DNA of 64,000 nt from JAEUMD01 sp050250815 (lineage in GTDB: Bacteria; Pseudomonadota; Alphaproteobacteria; Rhizobiales; Hyphomicrobiaceae), in contig JBFWNY010000004.1 in NCBI GenBank assembly GCA_050250815.1, forward strand, positions 62,001 to 126,000, written 5' to 3'. A model generated the notes under the pieces. The model saw only the letters and a program-made list of their open reading frames with translations, was not told where the DNA came from and made no database searches. Position 1 is the first letter of the stretch, and the number at the start of each line of letters is the position of its first letter. The translations under genes were made by a program, and so were the position numbers. Positions 16,419-24,430 of this stretch are shown here, piece by piece.

Positions 16419-18001
16419 GCACGGGCATGAACCGGACCGGCAGACCAACGCAGCCGGCCGCGGCGCCATCCGCTGCCAGCCAGGGCGCGACATTTTCCGG
16501 CCACCGGGGTCTCGATCACGAGGAGCCGCTGCTGTTCGAACGCGGGCGGCTAGACAAGTCGGGCGTGGATTTTCCTGAGGCCCCACTACACCGCCCGCGC
16601 CTTGGCGGCCTGGAGCGTGATGCCGAGATCGGCTTGCCGGGTCTCGCCGAGCCGGAGGCCATGCGCCACTACGTTCGGCTCTCGCGGATGAACTACGCCA
16701 TCGACGCGGGGCTCTATCCGCTCGGCTCGTGCACGATGAAGCACAACCCGCGTCTCAATGAGCGCATGGCGCGTTTGCCGGGCTTCGGCGATGTCCATCC
16801 GCTGCAACCGCAGCAAACCGTTCGCGGTGCTATACGCCTCATCGAGCGGCTCGGCTCCTACCTGATGGAGCTGACGGGTATGCCGGCCGTGGCGATGAGC
16901 CCGAAGGCCGGCGCCCACGGCGAGCTTGCCGGCATGCTCGCGATCAAGGCCGCGCACGATGCCGCGGGCAGTACGAGCCGGCGCGTCGTGCTCGTACCGG
17001 AAAGCGCGCACGGCACAAATCCCGCCACCGCCGCCTTCATGGGCTATGCAGTGAAGGCGATCCCGGCGAAAGCCAACGGCACCGTGGCGGCGGCCGACGT
17101 GAAGTCGGCGCTCGGGCCCGACGTTGCCGCGATCATGCTCACCAACCCCAACACCTGCGGGCTGTTTGAACCGGAAATCGTGGAGATTGCCGAGGCCGTG
17201 CACGCGGCCGGTGCCTACTTCTACTGCGACGGCGCAAACTTCAATGCCATCGTCGGCAAGGTGCGTCCGGGGGAACTGGGCGTCGACGCCATGCACATCA
17301 ACCTGCACAAGACCTTCTCGACACCACATGGCGGCGGTGGTCCAGGCGCCGGCCCGGTTGTGCTGTCGGAGCGGCTCGCGCGCTTCGCGCCGCTACCGTT
17401 CGTGACGAGCGAAGGCGGCACACCGCGGCTCGTCGAGACACTGGGAGAGGCCGAATCGCTCGGCGCCGAGCCGTTCGGCCGCATGACCGCCTTCCACGGC
17501 CAGATGGGCATGTTCGTGCGCGCGTTGGCCTACATGCTGAGCCACGGTGCCGACGGCATGCGGCAGGCGTCCGAGGATGCGGTGCTCAACGCCAACTACG
17601 TTCGCGCGGGCCTGCGCGACGTGATGAGCCAGCCGTTCGGCGACCAAGCCTGCATGCACGAGGTGCTGTTTGACGATCGCTTCCTGAAGGACACAGGCGT
17701 CACCACACTCGATTTCGCAAAGGCGATGATCGACGAGGGCTACCATCCCATGACGATGTACTTCCCGCTCGTCGTGCACGGCGCAATGCTGATTGAGCCG
17801 ACCGAAAGCGAAAGCCGCGAAAGCCTCGAGAATTTCATCGCCGTGCTGCGGGATCTGACGCGTGCCGCCAAGGACGGCGAAAAGGAGCGCTTCACGCTCG
17901 CACCACGCTTCACGCCCAGGCGCCGCCTCGACGAGACGAAGGCCGCGCGCGAGCCGCGTCTGCGCTGGACGCCACCCGCGGCTCGGCACGCGGCTGAATG
18001 A
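16415..18001 (+). CDS. gcvPB: Glycine dehydrogenase (decarboxylating) subunit 2
   Basis: C-terminal half of the split P protein carrying the PLP lysine in HINLHKTFSTPHGGGGPG (codons around 17300-17340); 528 residues. Other signatures are LSRMNYAIDAGLYPLGSCTMKHNPRLNERMA, SPKAGAHGELAGMLAIKAAH, ESAHGTNPATAAFMG and TNPNTCGLFE. The first ~35 residues are a Ser/Pro/Gln-rich non-conserved leader. It ends the operon; no L-protein gene is in the window, as is usual because lipoamide dehydrogenase is shared. Confidence 0.97.
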   Translation: MSTGMNRTGRPTQPAAAPSAASQGATFSGHRGLDHEEPLLFERGRLDKSGVDFPEAPLHRPRLGGLERDAEIGLPGLAEPEAMRHYVRLSRMNYAIDAGLYPLGSCTMKHNPRLNERMARLPGFGDVHPLQPQQTVRGAIRLIERLGSYLMELTGMPAVAMSPKAGAHGELAGMLAIKAAHDAAGSTSRRVVLVPESAHGTNPATAAFMGYAVKAIPAKANGTVAAADVKSALGPDVAAIMLTNPNTCGLFEPEIVEIAEAVHAAGAYFYCDGANFNAIVGKVRPGELGVDAMHINLHKTFSTPHGGGGPGAGPVVLSERLARFAPLPFVTSEGGTPRLVETLGEAESLGAEPFGRMTAFHGQMGMFVRALAYMLSHGADGMRQASEDAVLNANYVRAGLRDVMSQPFGDQACMHEVLFDDRFLKDTGVTTLDFAKAMIDEGYHPMTMYFPLVVHGAMLIEPTESESRESLENFIAVLRDLTRAAKDGEKERFTLAPRFTPRRRLDETKAAREPRLRWTPPAARHAAE

Positions 18002-18027
18002 GGCCGCCCCGCTTCGCCTGTCCTATG

Positions 18028-18300
18028 TCAGGGACGCGGCGGGCTGCAGCAGTGGCCCGTGGGCAGAGTAAGGCGGTACTGGAGCCCCTTGTTATACAGC
18101 GGGTTAAAGTAGCGCGGGCGATACCTCTGCGGATTGTTGGCCTGATTGGTGGTCAGGGACGAGACGCCGGCAGCGGTTGTCTTGGCGGATCTGCGAGTGC
18201 CCGCTTCGGCCTGATTGATCGCCAAAGTGCTCAAGGCCGCAACTGCGAAAAGGCCGATTTGGCAGGTCAAGTTAATCGGGCGATAGCACATCGTGGCCAT
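18028..18300 (-). CDS. Possible small secreted protein, unrecognised
   Basis: A 90-residue frame with a plausible signal peptide (LTCQIGLFAVAALSTLAINQAEAG), then a short basic Asn/Arg/Pro/Tyr-rich mature part (NNPQRYRPRYFNPLYNKGLQYRL). I recognise no family. A leader of this quality is uncommon by chance, but no ribosome-binding site stands out and the C-terminal residues look arbitrary. It may be a real small exported protein or a chance frame. Confidence 0.35.
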   Translation of the reverse strand: MATMCYRPINLTCQIGLFAVAALSTLAINQAEAGTRRSAKTTAAGVSSLTTNQANNPQRYRPRYFNPLYNKGLQYRLTLPTGHCCSPPRP

Positions 18301-18627
18301 GCGTCGGCTCCTACCAAGAATCCTGGGGAGCCCGGATTGCTCAGTGGCTGGAAGCTCCAGCGCTGCTACTCCGGACGGTCGCTCTAGCTGGGTCGTTGTC
18401 GGGCCCGACCTGGTTCATGGGCTCGGACGCGCCCCTCAACCGGGGCTCCATGATTGCCGACAGAACACAGTCTTCCTCACCGTGGTGGAGAGGCCACAGG
18501 TTACGGCTTGCGTCCGTGGGCGCTGGCTGCCAATTTGTGGCCGACTCGAAAGATGCGCAGTTCGACAGGCATGCGTCGCGTAGATCAGCCTTGACGACGC
18601 GACATGATCTGCCAGGACGAGCCCGAA
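18301..18627. other. Intergenic region before the desaturase gene
   Basis: No convincing gene in either direction. It contains the perfect 12-bp palindrome GTCGGGCCCGAC at 18398-18409, which in such GC-rich DNA may be chance. It presumably holds the desaturase promoter; no clear -35/-10 pair was seen. Confidence 0.4.
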
Positions 18628-19641
18628 ATGAGCCACCCGACGCCGCGCGACCTGAAGGCCATCCTCTCCGGCTACCAGACCCAGGATACGCTGCGCAGCA
18701 TTTTCGAACTCGCCGTCACCTTCGTGCCGCTCGTGGTGCTCTGGCTGACCGCCTGGGCCGCCCTGTCTGTCAGCGTCTGGCTGGCGCTGCTGATCGCCGT
18801 TCCGGCCGCGGTCTTCCTCGTCCGCCTGTTCCTGATCCAGCACGACTGCGGCCACGGCTCGTTCTTCCGCAGTCGCGCCGCCAACGATTGGATGGGCCGC
18901 GTGCTCGGCGTCTTCACGATGACGCCCTACGACGTATGGCGTCACAGCCATGCCGTCCATCATGCGACGACGGGCAACCTCGACCATCGCGGCACCGGCG
19001 ACATCAGTACGTTGACGGTGCGCGAGTATCTCGCATTGCCGTGGTGGCGGCGGTTCGCCTACCGCATCTACCGCCATCCCATCATCATGTTCGTCATCGG
19101 ACCGGGGTACGTCTTCCTGCTTCGCCACCGCCTGCCTCTGGGCGCGCAGTGGTCGAGCCTCAAGCCTTGGGTCAGCGCCATGGGCACGAACCTGGGGATC
19201 GCGGCCCTCGTTGCACTGATCATCTGGGCCTTCGGCCTGAAGGCGTTCCTGCTCGTGCATTTGCCGATCGTGCTGCTGAGCGCCTCGATCGGTGTCTGGC
19301 TGTTCTACGTGCAGCACCAGTTCGAAGACACGTATTGGGAGCACTCGGGAACGTGGTCGTTCCATGATGCGGCGCTGGAAGGCAGCACACACTACGACCT
19401 GCCGGTCGTGCTGCGATGGCTCACCGCCAACATCGGCATCCACCATGTGCACCATCTCTCCAGCCGCATTCCCTTCTATCACCTGAACGACGTGATTATG
19501 GATCACCCGGAGCTCGCCGACGTCAAACGGGTCACGCTCCTGGAGAGCCTGAAGACCGTCAAGCTGAAGCTGTGGGACGAGGATCGGCAGCGGCTGATAT
19601 CGTTCCGAGAGATCGGGCGTCCCGATCCCGCAACGGCGTGA
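18628..19641 (+). CDS. Membrane fatty acid desaturase
   Basis: Di-iron desaturase of the integral membrane FA_desaturase family, about 337 residues, introducing double bonds into acyl chains. The three histidine boxes are HDCGHGSFF (about residue 71), HSHAVHHA (about 108-115) and HHVHH (about 270), which together bind the two irons. Four to five hydrophobic helices lie between them. ATG 18628 follows AGGACGAGCCCGAA; an ATG eight codons upstream is possible. Its length resembles bacterial phospholipid acyl desaturases rather than carotenoid ketolases; regiospecificity cannot be told. Confidence 0.9.
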   Translation: MSHPTPRDLKAILSGYQTQDTLRSIFELAVTFVPLVVLWLTAWAALSVSVWLALLIAVPAAVFLVRLFLIQHDCGHGSFFRSRAANDWMGRVLGVFTMTPYDVWRHSHAVHHATTGNLDHRGTGDISTLTVREYLALPWWRRFAYRIYRHPIIMFVIGPGYVFLLRHRLPLGAQWSSLKPWVSAMGTNLGIAALVALIIWAFGLKAFLLVHLPIVLLSASIGVWLFYVQHQFEDTYWEHSGTWSFHDAALEGSTHYDLPVVLRWLTANIGIHHVHHLSSRIPFYHLNDVIMDHPELADVKRVTLLESLKTVKLKLWDEDRQRLISFREIGRPDPATA

Positions 19642-19665
19642 CACGCTAGCCGGCGTACCGCCGTC

Positions 19666-20196
19666 TCACGCGGCCGAATTGCCCAGCGTCAGATCGACCA
19701 TCATGTCGTTGGCGATGTCCTCGAGCCGCTCGCGAAGCTGCCCCTCGTCGAGGCTCTCCGGCAGCACGATATCGGCCTTGGCCTCGAACATCGCCTCCCC
19801 CGACATCGAGCCGGCAAAGACGCGGGTCTCCAACTCGTCGATGGAAATATCGAGACCGGCGAGCGCCGCCGAGATCTCGTGAATGATGCCGGGATGATCG
19901 ACGCCCGTCATTTCGAGGCGCACATGCCGGCCGCGGTGTGCCTCGGCCTGCTGTTCGGCCTTGCGGATGGTGACCCAGATTCCAGCATCGCCCAGCCGGC
20001 CGAGCGCCGTTTCGAGCGGTGCCAGACAGGCTGAGGGTACGGCGACGCGCAGGATGCCGGCGAACTCGCCGCTGAGCCGCGCCATCGAGCTGTCGATCCA
20101 GTTGCCGTCGTGGCGGGCGATGGTTTCGGAGATGGCCTTGATGAGGCCGGGGCGGTCCCGGGCTATGACGGTCAGCACCAGTTCCTCGGGCTTCAT
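19666..20196 (-). CDS. gcvR: GcvR-like regulatory protein with two ACT domains
   Basis: A 176-residue protein of the glycine cleavage repressor family. The first ACT domain opens with MKPEELVLTVIARDRPGLIKAISETIARHDGNWIDSSMARLSGEFAGIL, the second with VRLEMTGVDHPGIIHEISAALAGLDISIDELET. The start has AGGAG eight bases upstream; the open frame continues further but is not conserved. It converges with the desaturase gene and lies 1.7 kb from the gcv operon. In enterobacteria GcvR acts by binding GcvA; no gcvA is visible here, so its target is uncertain and it may be a general amino-acid sensor. Confidence 0.8.
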   Translation of the reverse strand: MKPEELVLTVIARDRPGLIKAISETIARHDGNWIDSSMARLSGEFAGILRVAVPSACLAPLETALGRLGDAGIWVTIRKAEQQAEAHRGRHVRLEMTGVDHPGIIHEISAALAGLDISIDELETRVFAGSMSGEAMFEAKADIVLPESLDEGQLRERLEDIANDMMVDLTLGNSAA

Positions 20197-20319
20197 CGAT
20201 ATCTCCTGCTGCGCGGTCGTGGCTTTGCAGCGTGGCGCGACCGCGGCGGAAATACAATGGCGAAGCTTTCGGCTGGCGACAGGCGTTGAGCGCAACGCGC
20301 CGGAGGCGTCCACCGGTCC

Positions 20320-22590
20320 TCAGCGCATAGCGCGCGATGGCGGCCCCGGCTCGTTCGCGCCACCCGCGCCTTGCCCATACTTCTCCAGCACGGCGCGCGC
20401 CTGCTCCACCACCGCATCGGCGATCGCCGCATGACCTTCGGCGGTCGGATGGAAGGCGCCTGAGTAGGTCGCCGCCAGCACGAGCTGGAACCACGACAGG
20501 CTCGACAGCTTCAGAGCCTTCTGCAGGATCGACTGCGAGACGTGGAAGTTGCCGGTCATAAACGCGTCGTTGGGCGTGCGAAACCACCGCTGGCGCGGCG
20601 CGTAGGGCTGGAAGTCCGCTGGATTGTAGGGAACCCACTTGCCCTCGACTAGGCGCGGGATACGCAGGTCGTCCGCGATCGAGAATGCATTATCGGTGAA
20701 GCCCGCGCAGATACCCCGGTCGACGAATGCGCGACGGTGATGCTCGACGAACGTCCAGCCGTGGCTGCGTGCGCTGTCTTTCATTATGCGGTTGAGCTTG
20801 TCGGAGACCCAGACGCCGGCTCTGGCGCGATCCGAACTCAGCCGGAAGTCGCTCACGACGTCCATGCCGGCCCGGCCATCGGGGCATACCGTCGTTCCGT
20901 CGCCCAACAGGGCAAGCCCGGGATAGCCGGTGAGCAGGATGCGGTCGCTCTCGTTCCAGGGGATATGCAGGATGTTGTGCAGTGCACGATTGAGCGACTT
21001 GTAGCGGTCGCCCAGCCCATCGAGCAGGCTGGAGGCTTCAGCCTGTCCGTGCACCTGGCCGAACCAGCCGCCGAGCGTTCGAAGCTTCGACTTGTCGGTG
21101 AGGATGGCGTTGGCGAGCAGGCGCGCGAAGCCGATGTCATTACCACCTATCGAAACGAACAGCAGGTCGATTTTGCGCGCGTCCTCCGCCCTGCACTTCC
21201 ACAGTACGAGCCCGCCGAGTTCGGGCACCGCGCCTTTAATGTGATACGCCTCGGGCAGATCCTGCGGCTCCGCCTCGTGATCGGCACACTGCGCGCGCGC
21301 CGCAGCCGACACCTGCGAAAGCTCCGGCGGATTGGGGACCCATTCGTTACCCTTGTAGCGCAGGAACAGCCCGTCGGTGATCTCCGCACCGGAGCAGGCG
21401 AGCCCGACGAATGTCACCGCGCGCTGCGGGGCCTCGATGGCGAGTTGCAAAGCCGCGCGGAGCTGCTGCGAATACAGCGAGCGATGGCAAGCCTGATCCA
21501 CCCAGCGCGCGTTCTCGGAAATGAAGGCATCGTCGCCGATGTTGCGCCATGAACCGATCCGAGCCGGCAATCCCGCCGCGCTGGCCTCCTTCTTGGGATT
21601 TCCGTAGGTGGCCGCGCGTTCTCGCGAGAAGCGAACCGGGATGTCGGGATTGCCCTCGCCGGAGGCGAAGCTGTCACCCATGCCGACGATCAGCAGATCC
21701 TTGACCACTAACCGGCTGCGCGCCACCTCGACGCCGCCGATCGAGACGATGGCATCTGCGCCCCCAGGATAGGGCACCTCGATCCGCAGCGGCCGGTCGC
21801 ATGGCTGCAGCGTCGTAGTGGGGGCGATGTCAGGCGCGTTGCGCGGCACCGTCGACCAGGCGCAATCGACGGTGCGCGCGTCAGTCATGCCACCGAGTGT
21901 TGCGATGATCGCGTGGGACTTGGGGGCGAGGTAGTCGGGCTGCTGCTTGCAGCGATGCAGGTTCTTGTCGGGATCCCAACATACATCTGCAACCAGATCG
22001 GCGGCCCAGCCGTCCTTGAACCTTGCGCCCAGCTGGCGCTCGACGGTCAGCACCGGATTGCGCTTGTCTCGCTCAGACAGCGCAACGAACGTGGCCCGGT
22101 GCATTTCGGTGTCGGCGGGGTCGAGGAAGAAGCGGAACGGATTTTCAAGCCGCCACTCGATGCGAGGGTCGAGGACTGCGCCACGCAGTGTCGGTGCGGC
22201 AGCAGGGCTGCTTTGCGCTGAGCCGGGTGACGAAGTTGCGGAGGGCGGCCCAGGCACCGGTGCGGGTGCTGCCTCGATGATGCCCCCGATGGCTTCGATC
22301 GAGGGACCCTTCGCGGGCTTGGTTGTGTCCGGCGCTTCTGGCGCACCATGCGTCGTCGCGGCCGGCGTGCCCACCGGAGGCAGCGGCTCGAGGACCAGGG
22401 GACCGTCGGCGGCGTATCCTTCCGGCGCACCGGGAGCCGGAGACGCACCGCCAGACAGAACCGGTCCCATCGAAACCGAAACGACTGCGAATGCGGCAAG
22501 CACGACAGGCACGGCCGATCGCGCAATCTGCTTGAGCCCAGGAGCCATGCCCGGCGTGATGCTCGCGATGAGGTTGGTCCGCGCTCTCAC
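20320..22590 (-). CDS. Large exported SGNH/GDSL hydrolase
   Basis: 756 residues. A hydrophobic leader (VPVVLAAFAVVSVSMGPVL, about 28-46) is followed by a Pro/Ala/Gly/Ser-rich linker to ~140, a beta-type domain to ~295, then the hydrolase. Block I is IVGMGDSFASGEGNPD near 303, the oxyanion region is SIGGNDIGFARLL near 480, and the catalytic dyad block is AFHPTAEGHAAIADAV near 713, so Ser, Gly, Asn and His are all present. It is much longer than typical GDSL esterases and carries an extra N-terminal domain. It probably acts in the periplasm or outside the cell on a polysaccharide acyl group or lipid; the substrate is unknown. Confidence 0.82.
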   Translation of the reverse strand: MRARTNLIASITPGMAPGLKQIARSAVPVVLAAFAVVSVSMGPVLSGGASPAPGAPEGYAADGPLVLEPLPPVGTPAATTHGAPEAPDTTKPAKGPSIEAIGGIIEAAPAPVPGPPSATSSPGSAQSSPAAAPTLRGAVLDPRIEWRLENPFRFFLDPADTEMHRATFVALSERDKRNPVLTVERQLGARFKDGWAADLVADVCWDPDKNLHRCKQQPDYLAPKSHAIIATLGGMTDARTVDCAWSTVPRNAPDIAPTTTLQPCDRPLRIEVPYPGGADAIVSIGGVEVARSRLVVKDLLIVGMGDSFASGEGNPDIPVRFSRERAATYGNPKKEASAAGLPARIGSWRNIGDDAFISENARWVDQACHRSLYSQQLRAALQLAIEAPQRAVTFVGLACSGAEITDGLFLRYKGNEWVPNPPELSQVSAAARAQCADHEAEPQDLPEAYHIKGAVPELGGLVLWKCRAEDARKIDLLFVSIGGNDIGFARLLANAILTDKSKLRTLGGWFGQVHGQAEASSLLDGLGDRYKSLNRALHNILHIPWNESDRILLTGYPGLALLGDGTTVCPDGRAGMDVVSDFRLSSDRARAGVWVSDKLNRIMKDSARSHGWTFVEHHRRAFVDRGICAGFTDNAFSIADDLRIPRLVEGKWVPYNPADFQPYAPRQRWFRTPNDAFMTGNFHVSQSILQKALKLSSLSWFQLVLAATYSGAFHPTAEGHAAIADAVVEQARAVLEKYGQGAGGANEPGPPSRAMR

Positions 22591-22636
22591 GATGCGCTCC
22601 TACGCGTTCGTCATCGCCCGACTGACATCGTCAGCA

Positions 22637-23440
22637 TTAGAAGCGCCCCGTTCTGGCGGCCCACCAGAGGCGCACGACGCGTCCGAGCGGCGTAACGGCC
22701 GGACGAGCGATCTCTCGATCAGCGCTGCCGGCCACACTCAAGCCCTCAGAAGCCCTCAATTGCGGCTCGACAAGGGCAACGGGCAGCACGGCCAGCAGAG
22801 CAGCTCTGCTCGCCGTGCGGGCCAGCCTGCGCGCATCGGCAAGGTCCTGGCGCGCCTGCGCGGCGATCTGCCGCCGGTCGAGCCCCGGTCCGGCTTCATC
22901 GTGGAGACGCACAAAGCGTCCGAACCCCACGGCACGTGCCGCCGCCTGCATGAAGTCAGCAGCGTCTTCCGGCACGCCGAGTAGAGCCGCCCTTCGCCGT
23001 GCCGCCTCGCCGTCGACGGCCTCCACGTAACGGCCGAGCGCAGCCATGTCGGAGATCGGTTCCAGTCCCAGGTCGGCGATGCGGGCGTCGAGGCTCCCCG
23101 CCAATCCCTCGCGCGACAGACCGTACCGTCGCACGACATCGATCGCGTGGTCGGCAACTGGGTTGCCAGTCGGATCTTCCAACTTCGGATCACAGAGTGC
23201 GTCGCGCCACCAACGCAGCCGGATCTCGCCGAGCAGCGGTTCCGATACGAGGTCGGGGATACGCGCAATCTCACCTTCGAACGCCGCTAGAGCGATGAGA
23301 TCGGCGCGCGCCTGCGCTGGCGAAATCAGAGCGGCGAGATAGAGATCGCGGGCATGGTCGCGGGCGACGGCAAGCACTGTCGCGTCGAGGGCGAGCGACG
23401 GCCTGTTGGCGGCGCCCGGTGGCATCTTACAAGCCGCCAT
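22637..23440 (-). CDS. Squalene/phytoene synthase-fold protein, NDUFAF6-like
   Basis: 267 residues of the squalene/phytoene synthase superfamily. The region LAALISPAQARADLIALAAFEGEIARIPDLVSEPLLGEIRLRWWRDALCD resembles human NDUFAF6 (a complex I assembly factor) more than true prenyl synthases, and the usual paired Asp-rich DxxxD motifs are not obvious. It therefore may be non-catalytic. The start could also be ATG 23425, directly after the stop of the upstream gene; with 23440 the genes overlap. It is the last of a run yajC-secD-secF-Mth938-membrane protein-this gene. A role in respiratory complex assembly is inference. Confidence 0.75.
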   Translation of the reverse strand: MAACKMPPGAANRPSLALDATVLAVARDHARDLYLAALISPAQARADLIALAAFEGEIARIPDLVSEPLLGEIRLRWWRDALCDPKLEDPTGNPVADHAIDVVRRYGLSREGLAGSLDARIADLGLEPISDMAALGRYVEAVDGEAARRRAALLGVPEDAADFMQAAARAVGFGRFVRLHDEAGPGLDRRQIAAQARQDLADARRLARTASRAALLAVLPVALVEPQLRASEGLSVAGSADREIARPAVTPLGRVVRLWWAARTGRF

Positions 23441-24008
23441 GCGCGGCGAGCAGCATGCTCACGGTGACGGGCAGCAGCAGGATGAGATTGACCGGCGCCC
23501 ACCGTGCGACCGTCGCGCGGGCGGCGGCCTTCTCCGCTGCCTCGGCCGGCACGCGACCGGTGATGCGCGCAATCGCCGGGCCGAGCACGAACTGCACGAT
23601 GGCCCACATCGCGACACCGCCAAGGATGGCGCCGAGCAGCAGCGGCCTGTGGTGGATTCCGCCGCCGATCGGCAGCGCCAGAACGAGACCGGTCGCCAGT
23701 ACCGCGTGCGCCGCGCCCTTGAACAAGCGGGCGGTGCGAGGAACAATGAGCTTCACGATGGCCGCGCGCTCACCCTCGTCCGCCTCCCGCAGCGCCACGA
23801 GTTGCACGGCATTGACGAATACGATGAGCCCTCCCCACACGATCGCACCGCCCAGATGCAAGCTCCGCATGACCGCGTCGAGAACAGCGGCAGCATCCGC
23901 CTTGGCAGCGATCGCCCAGAGCAGGAAAACGGCGGCCGCGAGAACCGCACCCGCCCCCGCTGCCCGCTTGGGGTTAGCCGCCACGGCCGACAGGGCGCTT
24001 CCGGGCAT
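23427..24008 (-). CDS. Four-helix membrane protein, unknown (CopD/PuuD-like appearance)
   Basis: 193 residues with four to five hydrophobic helices: about 18-36, 48-70 (LHLGGAIVWGGLIVFVNAVQLVAL), 98-115, 122-143 and 172-190. The LHLGGAIVWGG histidine in helix 2 and HHR later recall small haem-binding or copper-resistance (CopD-like) membrane proteins, but I cannot assign it to a named family. It lies between the Mth938-like and NDUFAF6-like genes on the same strand with 12 bp to the former, so it is co-transcribed with them. Confidence 0.7.
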   Translation of the reverse strand: MPGSALSAVAANPKRAAGAGAVLAAAVFLLWAIAAKADAAAVLDAVMRSLHLGGAIVWGGLIVFVNAVQLVALREADEGERAAIVKLIVPRTARLFKGAAHAVLATGLVLALPIGGGIHHRPLLLGAILGGVAMWAIVQFVLGPAIARITGRVPAEAAEKAAARATVARWAPVNLILLLPVTVSMLLAAHGGL

Positions 24009-24020
24009 GGCGGCTTCTCC

Positions 24021-24398
24021 TCAAGGGACGACCAGGAGCGCTGCCGCAACGGGACGGCGCTCGGCCAGCAGGACGTTATAGGTCCGCGCCGCGGCGCCCG
24101 TCGACATCGGTTCCAGACCGATGCCAGCCGTGGCGAATGCGGCGCGCAGATCAGGGGGCGGCATCAACTGCCTCGCGCCGGTCCCGAGCAGCAGGAAGCC
24201 AATCCCTTCAGGCGCTGCCAGAACCGCATCGAAATCGGCCACGTCAAGAGCCAGCGGATCGGACACGTGCCAGGCCAGCATGCCGGAGGGCAGGCACAGC
24301 AGCGAGCCGCGATGGCTCATGTCGGCAAAGCGGAAACCACCGTTGCCGTAGGCGTCTATGGGCGCCTGATAGGGATAGCGTCCATCGAGCGTCGTCAT
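24021..24398 (-). CDS. Mth938-like domain protein (NDUFAF3-like)
   Basis: 125 residues of the Mth938/DUF498 fold, whose mitochondrial member NDUFAF3 is a complex I assembly factor. Characteristic parts are IDAYGNGGFRFADMSHRGSLLCLPSGMLAW, the FDAVLAAPEGIGFLLLGTGARQLMPPPDL segment and MSTGAAARTYNVLLAERRPVAAALL. ATG 24398 gives the conserved start; the frame remains open upstream into secF and is rejected. It follows secF by 32 bp. Association of this family with secDF in alphaproteobacteria is, as I recall, recurrent, pointing to membrane protein assembly. Confidence 0.85.
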   Translation of the reverse strand: MTTLDGRYPYQAPIDAYGNGGFRFADMSHRGSLLCLPSGMLAWHVSDPLALDVADFDAVLAAPEGIGFLLLGTGARQLMPPPDLRAAFATAGIGLEPMSTGAAARTYNVLLAERRPVAAALLVVP

Positions 24399-24430
24399 GC
24401 TGGTCCCTCGAGCTGCGCGTTCACGCAGGC

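Noticed and set aside
18398..18409. GTCGGGCCCGAC palindrome as an operator
   Set aside because: GC-only palindromes of this size occur by chance in such DNA, and there is no second copy or matching regulator nearby.
22637..23440. Assignment as a hopanoid HpnC/HpnD enzyme
   Set aside because: Clear Asp-rich substrate motifs are not seen and the neighbours are secDF and Mth938, not hpn genes.
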